64,000 bases of DNA from Tieghemiomyces parasiticus. Its lineage: Eukaryota > Kickxellomycota > Dimargaritomycetes > Dimargaritales > Dimargaritaceae. Below, piece after piece: positions 22,601 through 30,481 of this stretch. Under the pieces are notes generated by a model that worked only from the letters and a program-made list of their open reading frames with translations, made no database searches and was not told the DNA's origin. Position numbers and translations under genes: made by a program. The stretch is taken from positions 1-64,000 of the forward strand of contig JANBPT010000070.1 of NCBI GenBank assembly GCA_027575765.1, given 5' to 3'. Numbering within the stretch: position 1 is the stretch's first letter; each line of letters begins with the position of its first letter.

Positions 22601-23371
22601 GGCCACCAGGGCGCAATCCTCGGCCGGGGCGGCAATCAGGTTGAAGACCATGGGGAACAAGAATCGCAAAAGATTATCGGTAAGGACGGCCTGGTCCGCC
22701 AGGTAACTGAGATAGTAGTTGAGCACGAAGGTGGTGAGCACGCGCGGAACACTGTTGGAGTGTTGAGCATGCCACAGGAGGTCGGCGCTGAAGATCTGAA
22801 GGAGTTCACGGTTGGTGCGGGTGAAACGGGTCAAGGTGGCCATCTCAAGGGGGGTCTGCTGGCTCCGCACAGTACCCAGGAATGGGAACTGGTCGTTACC
22901 CAGGTCGGATTTCAGGGTTACCACCATCGCCAGGCGCACAAACTGCTGGGTGTGATGGTACGGCACGAAGGCACGCAGCAGAGCTTCGGCATTGAAGTCG
23001 TTAACCCGGAACCGGCGCACCATCCACTCCATAACATTGCCCGTGTGACTAACCAGGATGTGTGGGCATAGGCGACGCATGAACAGGTCCACGCGCTCAT
23101 CTAGCTTGCGCGTCTCGGCGGCAGTCAGGTGCACCCGGTCCAGGTTGCGCACACTATCGTCAAAGAAGTAGGCGCCGGCCTCACCCACTGCAGGGTCCAG
23201 GGCGCTCAGGGCGAGGTACCCAGCGTGGCCGATCTGGTATATCGTGTCGTTGTCCATGTCGGCCGCCTTCTTGGGGTCGAACAGGTACGACGGGCGTGAA
23301 GTGGCCTTGGCCATATTCACGCCGCCCACGTACTGGATCTTCGTTTTGAGTTGCTGGGCCAAAGTCGACAT
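16622..23371 (-). CDS. UTP10: U3 snoRNA-associated protein 10 (HEATR1/Utp10)
   Basis: Single uninterrupted frame of 2249 residues, the size class of human HEATR1 (2144) and larger than yeast Utp10 (1769). Utp10 belongs to the t-UTP/UTP-A subcomplex of the small-subunit processome in the nucleolus and supports rDNA transcription and 18S pre-rRNA processing. Evidence: the conserved N-terminus (MSTLAQQLK...RPSYLFDPKKAAD...ALSALDP) followed by the U3snoRNP10-type region; continuous HEAT-like helical repeats; acidic linkers (MDEDDSDDEATG, SDSDADDLDEAD); and the C-terminal BP28CT-type region ending in HEAT repeats (VALLVTQGLYRTLKEELLIHLPETIPFLYEVIEDEDPWVEK). A Lys/Arg-rich patch (TGGKRKSAAAGPADKRGR) could serve nuclear import. 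Long antisense frames over this gene are shadows of its GC-rich third positions. A gene this long without introns contrasts with its intron-bearing neighbours. Confidence 0.95.
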   Translation of the reverse strand: MSTLAQQLKTKIQYVGGVNMAKATSRPSYLFDPKKAADMDNDTIYQIGHAGYLALSALDPAVGEAGAYFFDDSVRNLDRVHLTAAETRKLDERVDLFMRRLCPHILVSHTGNVMEWMVRRFRVNDFNAEALLRAFVPYHHTQQFVRLAMVVTLKSDLGNDQFPFLGTVRSQQTPLEMATLTRFTRTNRELLQIFSADLLWHAQHSNSVPRVLTTFVLNYYLSYLADQAVLTDNLLRFLFPMVFNLIAAPAEDCALVAYAVLTHVAHRVPFSDALLDRALRAVLGSNGRRQAPVPAILLTLLQLLQAGAESAWAMDTAFLTQFVTLPDLHTALRQLSRKYNTDPLVGVYLRALVDHADARKENLTDLAAYLLDAPVPDGLVREVTEALLTRLTDPTGTVTIDAEAAYVVLRQVHQNQATLFDAVVANAYEQLPPTNDATRTVRETALNDHLQACLASGRFMTLDGIPLYVGLHHPSSTIRLLAFRVLASMTEETEVSDDLDAFLLDGLLDESPEIISEVLDHPRLVAVRDSAQLVANLAILIARAGALTATSLEALARFLFVTAAAAKPQMVEVELASALLSTFLHGITPERTITAFLNGLKAGPLATAPLFAPFHQAAEASLDNGTQDRFAAYHARALALLSEALQAHPAIVGVFEGMLKAAAPESRCLALVVLSRYHHLNGNPAAAHAFLGTVYRGLQVHFRTYKATSKVVLAHFLHSEDGLPVRARLTSRKMAKWTNPATPAAFLAFALVNTLEGLQADTDLDVVSWFTLHGASNPIVTAPTCFHGQILGALLLALASPDAAFRDVVVQALVTCHLGDQLLPLLASVWSVRSYYPTTLRLAALQLAEAYVAAGLQSTPQGTVRDYQLLLPSLLVVLDDADTLLRRKALEIIAQLVETNTKVTYQSGEDIMAAVVQAGSFFGPATAEVAYADPAALAWLVKLVNSHAGQLHAGTMTVRDVLALPVEGKRARARSAQCHGFLFSVARAQALTPGLPVYLTLLATCPVPLEGFNLPEFARELLEAVVDQPAAEDFLNASLGVLIRDILPRCIALGRTDTELWSELLTVARHAMEEHQALVADLFTAITTDVFGLLTDDDRRLWFAFVMDVPLTSNPAVYRLWLDRVAHYEFDSALVVRHLTSIHDTLCHPTGDQEDSQVASSATGGKRKSAAAGPADKRGRAAPAEPAADRALRHLGGALDLLNVNGALARDISLTPRLFDLLPDLLAFPSAHPPLSLDYLRQRLMAVLDVAFRSLTDRTDAEIAVFHNTGAVRPDALVACLRATRNAQTHRAVLQLLGTMAAAFPEEVLHHCMPVFTFMGVSTLGADDTYTFEVITGTLRRILTALAARVAWDPTAAPVDFAAGSSVGTLVKTVPAALVAPLRVLVDAWGHIPAHRRSAIFGTVATCLGPDTFVAVLWTLLVERAAMRAAEPDATVLAFAVDLAGTFSAHVQLRAASALLAYLRGFPAPTRTPAKATPALFEGQRPLSSRATATYHLAALQLVDGLAHSEHLLARIAEVDADAHDDLLDDIQCLTRLLLELHARMVPWLRVPGALSLWCDVDVALRTALVDLQHFMDLPLFTRIAGELLGHADPVVRHEGLLMVQQKLEPLARNVAYRTAEAGQKVLLPLLPSLLNAAGRADEAGPHAAVPASRSVQIVIANVSALAILLAADYPAAFLHAVGAIAGSGGLGSSDLHVFASSCACLVHLFRHLGVRTLIALKPTLSIVLARAGALTDELTDLPTGDTALALVSALRLLEELVVRLPKFTIASAGGLIALLFRPAFWPQPEALRRLRTVAQARADGSAGDNDAMDEDDSDDEATGAVASTRPRDPATRDLLERVQALVTATARTFDPSAYLPALYSAHAAAVRQPIHVTVAYVDAVALCLQQASSAVHRGLYADSIDFLLRLLDYRQAATPTSRALSADQARVLTVEWTRPLAAVDVVEDRSVVAFVQFALKLNEMMFKPLFVRVVAWAVDTPDSADPTARRVTLFKLLGALLERLRTIASPYYTHVLDRTLEVLECFPVQNVDPASFAPSTPLDTRVLTAAAAASSADLWRHAMRSLTLVFQFDKGEFCRPAVFDQVLGPLVRQIPRLAYCRARDETGTADQMATDSDSDADDLDEADNAAIIPPSLMAVYQKRIEEVVSPCLNRLAEQYRGEAQWKALNHQVLLLTRNPNPCVRVAALLVTQGLYRTLKEELLIHLPETIPFLYEVIEDEDPWVEKTAQQTVQLIEEYLGEPLKKYFE

Positions 23372-24803
23372 GGCGGCAAGGTATTAAGGAAGTAGGGGTG
23401 TCCTACAGGAGGTCGGAGGGGGAAATGAGGGCCGAGTACTAATGCCGAAAACTACAGGTAAAGGTATCCAGCAAAACTGAGGCAACTACGAAAGGTTGGC
23501 CTTTTTTTTGTCTGTATCGCGGACTCTTCGACGAAGCGACCTGGAACTGGAAAAAAAAAGTGTGTAGCTGACCCGGGATTATATGGGGTAATTTTGGAGT
23601 CTTGGTGAGCCTTGATCAATGGTTTTCATTGAACAGGGCAGGTTACGCTAAGAAAAAAATGCGTCCAGACTTCCAATGCCAGCCATTGGTTCTAAGCCTT
23701 GTCTGCGCCCTGAAGGTCCATTCGTCCTCGCCATATAAATATCACGTGATAAAACATAATAGAGCCCTTTTGTGCCAAAGCTAGGCTGAATCTCACCATC
23801 CCAACACTTGCCAATGGGTGCCTGTCTATACTGCATATGAGCCACTGGGACTACAGCTAACACGCCCATCGGATTACTCAGGCAGGGTTGACGGAAGGCT
23901 AATAATCATCAACCGAATGCGAACGTGTCCCCTCTCGTTTCGATACGGTCACCAAGCAACCATCTAATACGAAAACTTTAGCATGGTTGGATCAATCAGT
24001 GAGAGGGTCTCGGCTGGCCGTATGGAATATAAATCTGGTCTAAAATGAACCCTTCAGTGAATATGGCCTAACTTATCGCGTTTACGTTATATAGACGCCG
24101 AACATTTACTGTGGACGGCAGAGTGTTCGTGTTATCAAGCGTAGAGATGTACCGGGTTTCGATTGGCAGGCTTAATGTCTTTTGATCCACCCTAATGCTC
24201 AGGGCGCCATCTGCTATACGGTCCTTTTGACTAACAATCCTTATGGTTTCGCTGTTCGTCCCGGTCTCCGTGCATCCCGCTACGAGTGCTATGCGCCGGA
24301 CATCCGAATAATATGTGGCAGAAATTACATTTAGCTTTTTAAGTATATATATATATATATATGCATAACTAACCATCCTTAGGTCTATTGCCATTTTAAT
24401 AACGCACCACACCCACTTTACCAGCTGTGGTAAGTGGACCCTCGGTAGTCGGTACTGGCCGCCTCAATCGTGTTTCCCTTTAGGTTTCTCCGCATGGGAA
24501 GCCAACTTTAAACTGTCATATTTCTAAGAAAACTGCATCCGCAACTGGGCCCTTCGCCCCATCTAATGTTTATGATGCTGGCCGGGTAACCGTGTCACTA
24601 GGGACTGTGCAGAGTGGCTGCCGAGGGAGGACGCTCTCGCGTGGAGCTCTGCTGTGAGTTAATTGATTACTCACAGTCCAAGCGACTGCCTTCGTCATTG
24701 TCGTCGTTCTCCTCCTCCGGTTTGCCCAATAGCACATTTTCGCATCCGCGCCCACTTATATTTGCTCATTCTGACCATCGCCCATCTCTTCCTGATCAGC
24801 GCC
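23372..24803. other. Divergent intergenic spacer with an AT microsatellite
   Basis: Between UTP10 (minus) and the MED9-like gene (plus), so it should hold both promoters. It contains T/A homopolymer runs (23502-23511, 23552-23560) and the (TA)n tract at 24344-24362. A minus-strand open frame (24068-24412) resembles no family. Confidence 0.45.
24344..24362. repeat. (TA)n microsatellite
   Basis: Nineteen bases of perfect alternating T and A in a spacer. Confidence 0.95.
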
Positions 24804-25797
24804 ATGGAACCCAACGGTGGTGGCTACCCCAACCCTGGGGAGTTAGGAAATGACAGCATGTTCGACTTTTTCATCAATGCCGAGTCATCTGACCTCCCTC
24901 CCGCCACGTCGGTCGCGCCGTTGACCAACTCTAATGTGGGACCAGGCCTCTCGGTTAATCTGGACGATTTTCTGGGCTCCCAAGCAGGCGCCATGGATAT
25001 CAATATGGCCAGTAGCTTCATGACGGAACCATTGGCTTCGACTGCCACGCCGCGCCCTGTTGAGGCCAAGCCGCAGGTGACGGTGGCACCCCATGAGACC
25101 AAGCCCACGACGGACGACGTGGCAACGGCGAGGCCGCCGCTTCAACTGGACTACTTTGACCCCACGACATTCCAATTCCTACCGCAGGCTGCACGCGTAC
25201 TGGACCTCATCATCAAGGGCGGCGACCGGTCCGAGATTGCCCGGCAGGTAGGTAGCTCATTTTGAGATCTGATAAGTAATGTGCTGAGAAGTGAAAGAAT
25301 CGACCAGTATGTGCCTGCTAGACCACTTGCCGGCTCTAAATCTTTCATGCTTTCCCCTCTACAAATCGCATCGTGTGACTACGCTATTCAAGGCTGCCAA
25401 TTTGTACCAGCATCTCGACGACTGCGAAAAAATCGTGCAGCAACTGCCGGGGGCCGAATGGTCCACCCACCAGCAGGAAGTGTGGCTCGACCGAGCCCGG
25501 ACGGACCTGCGTAGAAAAACGTAAGTTGACATTGGGTGGCCTTTGGAACAACAAGTTCGTAACTGAAGTGGCCCTATTCTCCCGTTACGTTGGTCGTGGT
25601 ACCGGTAGGCTTAGTATTGCATCACGCTAATTGTTGATATCTAATTTCCACTGACCCGCCCCTTCCTAATCAATACCTCCCCCGCCCCCCGCAATCGTAA
25701 TCGCCTTACCATAACCAGCGAGCAAGTTGAACACTATTTGGCCCTGCCCGTGTTTCGGGAGCTTGAGTCTACTGAGATGATGGTAGATCCACAGTGA
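24804..25797 (+). CDS. Putative Mediator subunit, MED9-like
   Basis: Three exons, 24804-25247, 25393-25520 and 25719-25797, with donors GTAGGT and GTAAGT, acceptors TTCAAG and AACCAG, and junction phases 0 and 2, giving 216 residues. The first 110 residues are disordered and Ser/Thr/Pro-rich, with FDFF and LDDFLGS short motifs. The last 85 form a helical coiled-coil-like unit: LIIKGGDRSEIARQ, then LYQHLDDCEKIVQQLPG, then HQQEVWLDRARTDLRRKT. A cysteine a few residues before an LPG turn, then a Gln-rich helix ending in an Arg/Lys pair, fits the C-terminal helices of MED9 (Cse2), a small middle-module Mediator subunit. The match is a pattern judgement, not a search result; other small coiled-coil nuclear proteins could fit. 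The phase agreement of all three exons makes the gene itself secure. Confidence 0.6.
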
Positions 25798-27231
25798 GGT
25801 ACCGAATCGCGTCGGCTTGTCTATTTGGGTGTGTACATTACTACATTTGCAATAAAGTATGGTTCAAAAACCAGACTGCAATTCGTATTGCATTTCTTAT
25901 CCGTCTAAGGAGAGCCAGGCCGTCCGACTGCACACCTCTGCCTTGCGGGGCATACCTGGACGGGGCGATTTCGGTGGACCACCCCTGTAGCCGTAGCTTT
26001 GAAAGGTCGCCGCAATCCTTCACTTGGACCGCACCTCTTTACTTCTGGGTACTACCGAGCGCCTCTTGGCCTATTCCACCACTCTGACGCCCGCTCACGA
26101 CGGGGTCCTGGATAGCAGTGTCCATGTGACCCCAGTCTCTGGGTTGCCACCTGGCCAGGGTACAAGGGGAGGGAGGGAACACGGATGAGTCAAGATATTG
26201 GCACTGGCAACTTAGGTAGCCGTGATTTCGCAACTCACATCCACGGGCACTGATTAAAGTCAGTTGCAGTCGTTGTTCAGCCAGTATTGACATACGCAGC
26301 TACTGCCGTCAGCTTTACCGCTTTCCCGCCCTCTCAAGGGCGATAAGTGATCTCTCCGCTGGATCCCCCCCTCCCGGGGTGATGCACCACATACCCGGCA
26401 TCGTACTGCCGGCCACCCATACGCTCGCTGCCCATTGGGCCCCAGCACAGGATCACCACCTGCGTCAGTATTTAGCCTTCCGCTGCCACATTAGGGAGTG
26501 CCCGCTCCCACCTGCCCAGCTCACCTACAGTCCCACGTACAGCTCCCGCCCTACTTCCTGGACATTGTTCGTGTCTGACATTTTTCCACCCTCTTTCGAG
26601 TTTCTGGCCACCAAACTTGACATCTCCTCTACCCCTTAGCCCCTCATCAAATCCGACCCTCATTTCTTCCGCCTACTTTCGACCTTCTGTCCATCTGCAC
26701 GCCGTCAGCATCTGGCAGTAACATCTCGTCCCCCATAATACCGGTATCCACCATGCAAGCCTCTCCAGGTACGTGGCCACTCGATGGGAGGTGCTGATGA
26801 CCGCCATCTACGCCGATGTCGGCCAGGGTCGACCCTGACATCTCTTTGATAACTAGCCCATCCCATTTCCGTGCGCTCGACCGGAGTCTGGAGGCTACCC
26901 CTCGTCAACTAGCGGCGCGGCCACTTGCCACTTCCTCGTTTCCTACACCTGTCTCATTTCGACTCGCCGCCCGCTAAAGAGGAGGTCTCCGCGCCGTGAC
27001 TCCAATCAAACCAATCAACGAAACTGACCCAAAGTCCTATGTTACCCCCTCCCTCCCTTCTTCGTCTATCCAACGGTACCCTTCGCTGTATACTATGACC
27101 AACAATAGAATCGTCGCCGGCCAACGTAAGTATGCCTTAGTTACACCGTTCCTAGGCCGCCATATGGGATACCAAACCCCGGCCCACGTTCGATGACGAG
27201 CGTGATGTGAACCAGCTCCCATATTTCACTA
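25798..27231. other. Spacer upstream of the septin gene
   Basis: Pyrimidine-rich on the plus strand towards its right end, as expected for a fungal leader. A possible 5' septin exon (27095-27125) lies here; see findings. No other gene recognised. Confidence 0.45.
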
Positions 27232-28503
27232 ATGTTCAATCCACCCACCTCGCCCATTTTATTCTCCTTTCCCGTTTACCAGCCCGGTGGAATCATTAAG
27301 AGGAGACTCACCCGTGAGGTCGGGTTCGCCAACCTGCCCAACCAGGTCCACCGGCGTTCCGTGAAACGTGGCTTTGAGTTCGTGGTGATGGTGGTCGGCG
27401 AGTCCGGCATGGGAAAATCTACTATGGTCAACACCCTATTCAATTCCCAGTTGATCCCTGTCAAGGAGGACCTGCCGCCCTCGGTTGAGTCCACCAAGAC
27501 CGTAGCCATCCAGAACATCAGCGCCGAGATTCAAGAAAGCGGGGTCAAACTGCGCCTCAGTGTCGTGGACACCCCTGGGTTCGGCGATTTTATCAACAAC
27601 GAGGAGAGCTGGAAGCCTATTCTCGTGGACATTGAGTCCCGGTTCGACTCCTACCTGGCTCAGGAGACCCGCGCCAACCGCACCCAGTTCGTGGACAACC
27701 GCGTCCACGCGTGCATCTACTTCATCGCCCCCACGGGTCACTCTCTACGCGCCATCGATATTGAGTTCATGAAGCGCCTGCACACCAAGGTCAATCTGAT
27801 CCCGGTTATCGCCAAATCCGACACCCTGACTGAGGACGAGGTGGCCGCCTTTAAGGTGCGCGTGCTGGCCGACATTGCCCAGCACAACATCCAGATTTTC
27901 CGGCCGCTGTCGGACGCTTTCGATGACCCGGAGACGGTGGCCGAGAACCGCGATATTATGACCAAGATCCCGTTCGCCATCATCGGTAGCAACCGCGACG
28001 TGACCACACCCGATGGTCGCACCGTCCGTGGGCGCAAGTACCCCTGGGGCGTGATCGAAGTGGATAACGAGGAGCACAACGACTTTGTCAAGCTGCGCCA
28101 GATGCTTATCCGCACTCACATGGAGGAACTCAAGGACCACACCAGTCACGTACTGTACGAGAATTACAGGACGGCTAAGCTCCTGTCCCTGGGCAAGGTC
28201 CAGGACAACGCGGTGTTCCGCGAGTACAATCCGGTGCACCAGATGGAGGAGGAGCGTCGTCTGCACGAGATCAAGATGCAGAAGATGGAATCGGAAATGA
28301 ACGCTGTGTTCCAGCAGAAGGTCCAAGAGAAGGAGCAGAAGCTTAAGCAGTCTGAAGAGGAACTGTACGCCCGCCACAAGGAGATGAAGGTCACCCTCGA
28401 GAAGCAACGCCTCGATCTTGAAGATAAGCGGCGTCGCCTCGAATCGAATATCCGCCCAAGTACGGCCGACCGCAAGGTCAAGAAGGGCTTCGGCTTTAAG
28501 TAA
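27232..28503 (+). CDS. Septin (CDC3/CDC12-type group) GTPase
   Basis: Septins assemble into filaments at the division site and hyphal septa or tips. The frame from ATG 27232 gives 423 residues: polybasic stretch IIKRRL before the GTPase fold (21-26), G1 loop GESGMGKST (56-64), G3 DTPGFGD (112-118), G4 AKSD (193-196), septin-unique element (RGRKYPWGVIEVDNEEHNDF and the helix LRQMLIRTHMEELKDHT), then a C-terminal coiled coil of about 70 residues (EEERRLHEIKMQKMESEMNA...). The coiled coil excludes the Cdc10 class. The true start is uncertain. A PyT-rich tract ending TTTACCAG at 27282 looks like a real 3' splice site, and an upstream ATG exon (27095-27125) ends in GTAAGT, but joining the two shifts the frame by one base. 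I therefore kept the in-frame ATG, which alters only the first 17 residues. Confidence 0.92.
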   Translation: MFNPPTSPILFSFPVYQPGGIIKRRLTREVGFANLPNQVHRRSVKRGFEFVVMVVGESGMGKSTMVNTLFNSQLIPVKEDLPPSVESTKTVAIQNISAEIQESGVKLRLSVVDTPGFGDFINNEESWKPILVDIESRFDSYLAQETRANRTQFVDNRVHACIYFIAPTGHSLRAIDIEFMKRLHTKVNLIPVIAKSDTLTEDEVAAFKVRVLADIAQHNIQIFRPLSDAFDDPETVAENRDIMTKIPFAIIGSNRDVTTPDGRTVRGRKYPWGVIEVDNEEHNDFVKLRQMLIRTHMEELKDHTSHVLYENYRTAKLLSLGKVQDNAVFREYNPVHQMEEERRLHEIKMQKMESEMNAVFQQKVQEKEQKLKQSEEELYARHKEMKVTLEKQRLDLEDKRRRLESNIRPSTADRKVKKGFGFK

Positions 28504-28953
28504 AGAAACGGCCATGGCTTTTAGCCGGGCGTCAATGTGCCTTGCTATGCAGCCGTCGACCAATGCTCTCTACCACCCCCCCCTGGCCTGACACTGGTAC
28601 GGCTATCCATCTTTAGTTCTCTACCAACCTTCGATCGCCCTCTTCCAACACTTTTTTAGCGCTATTGACAACACTATTAATATATATACACCCCTTCAAT
28701 TTCCATCAAGTTCGAGGCTAGGACCCGTGAGGTACACATTTCTCTTCTTCCCCCCCCCCATACGGGTATAATCCTCTATCGTAAATCTAATTTGACGCCC
28801 GCTGCGGCAGTACTTTATCAAGGTAATTTGTGGCTGGGGCAGCATAAGAGAGAAGAGAGGGACAATAGATGATACACACAACACCTCAAAGCACAGGGGG
28901 CGCCCAGGTATGTATCGAGAGAAAAGAGGGTGAGAATACATTGGAGTCGAATG
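28504..28953. other. Convergent 3' spacer, septin and NECAP
   Basis: Both flanking genes end here. It contains AT-rich stretches (28674-28692) and a C run near 28751 suitable for 3' ends. No gene seen. Confidence 0.5.
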
Positions 28954-30481
28954 CTACTTGCGCTGGCCGCCGGGCGGCGGCGGAAGGAATGGAAAGGCAC
29001 CGCCGGCCTGTCCGGCACTTGTGTTGGGCTTCGGCCGGGGTTTCTTGCCAAGCTTTGGGTTGTCAAGAATACACCAGGGTGGGGGGGGTGTAGAAAGTGG
29101 GTTAGAGGTTAGAACAGCACAGAATTCGAAATATATAATCCATTTTTACCTCTACCCTCCGCTTAATTACGATTGACCTAAACCTAACGTGTGAAACCAG
29201 GACTAAAATAAAAACTACTTACGCCGCCAATGTTGATGCTGATGGTCTGGCCTTCCTTAAGGCTGTAATCTACCTTGGGCGCCTCAACCTTGGCCTTCTC
29301 CTCTTCCTCATTGGTACCTTGTCTGCAATGAGAGAGAGGCAGTACGGTGGTGTAAAGGACCGATGTGGGTCAAGGTAAACCTTGGAACAAATTAGTATGT
29401 GGTGATTTCTGCCACTTTGCTTTGCCCACGTAGCTTTAAGAACGGCAAACCAACGGGACTTACCTCTTGAAGTCCTGTAGCGCCACGTTAAAATCGAAGG
29501 ACTCGGTACGATCTAGGAATCCCAGACCAATGTAGGCGTGGCGACCGGCTGGTGGTGTGCGGAAAGATGGTTTAAAATGCGCGTCCGAAAAAAAGTGTTA
29601 ATAGCTGGTGAAACGATACCCTCCTTTCCGAATGAGGCAAAGAAAGGGAGGGGAGTGTGACCTTATTTTTCTTTGGGGTGGCTATTCTCAAAAAACGTAG
29701 GTGGAACACCAGCATCCCAGCGACTCATCACTACACACACATATATATATATATATATTCCTTACCTTCATCCTCGATTTTGAGTACAAAGTACCGACTC
29801 GAATCTAGGACGGGCTCGACGCTGGAGCCGGTCTTGTCGTAGTTACAGGCGGCGAAGAGCTCGCCCGTCTGGTTGTCTTCCAGGCGAATGACACACTTTT
29901 CAGTAGACGCCATCACGCGCAAACGACCCTTCCAAAGCGGCTCTTCGACATTCCAGTCGGCGGCCCTATACGGAGGGGTGGGAGAGGCGGACAGCGGAGG
30001 CGGGATATCGGTATTGAGCATCGACCGTAAGGAGAGGGTGCGTAGAGTGGGTGTTGGTCGAGGGAGAGGGGCTCCATTGTACGGGACTGCCGGCGGATGG
30101 TGAGCCCGGGATACTGGGATCTCCGCCGTTTAGGCAACCTCACTGCTCAGCAATAGGCAGAGGAGACAAAGGGACCGACGTAAAACTTACCGATACCCGG
30201 CGGTCCGCGTACGCGGGGGCAGTTTATAGACTGTTCCAAGTGGGGAGAAGGAAGAGGGGCGATGCGAGGAAATCGAACCAATATGCCACCCGGAAGGGGG
30301 ATGAGGGAGAGGGTGGGTCAGTCTTGTCGTCATTGGCTAACCTGTCCTGCCAGGTTTCCGCGCGGAGGCCGCCCCTCCCCCCTTGATGTCCGCCTCCAGC
30401 GGCTTCAAAACGGTAGCCTCACCTACCGTAGCATTCTCGGACAATGAGCAGCACCGACTCGTAGTCGTTGTCGTTGAGCAT
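28954..30481 (-). CDS. NECAP-family adaptin-ear-binding coat-associated protein
   Basis: Endocytic accessory protein of clathrin-coated pits that binds the AP-2 adaptor. Six exons: 30481-30427, 30230-30191, 29965-29766, 29548-29464, 29322-29223 and 29052-28954, giving 192 residues. Every junction agrees in phase and has a GT donor (mostly GTAAG-type) and AG acceptor. The PHear domain fills about residues 5-130: [18 protein letters not shown], then [73 protein letters not shown] short acidic/Lys linker ([13 protein letters not shown]) leads to the conserved [16 protein letters not shown] segment and a Pro-rich end ([10 protein letters not shown]). No WxxF ear-binding motif is seen in the tail, unlike animal NECAPs. 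Some exons are very small (40 and 55 nt). Intron 3 begins with a (TA)n(CA)n microsatellite six bases after its donor. Confidence 0.94.
29733..29758. repeat. Compound (CA)n(TA)n microsatellite in NECAP intron 3
   Basis: A CA run followed by nine TA units, within the intron and only a few bases from the 5' splice site on the minus strand. Confidence 0.95.

Noticed and set aside
24068..24412. 114-codon minus-strand frame next to the AT repeat
   Set aside because: Length is within chance for this base composition, and there is no similarity.
27745..28563. 272-codon minus-strand frame over the septin gene
   Set aside because: Leu/Asp/His-rich antisense shadow of septin codons; the septin on the other strand is certain.
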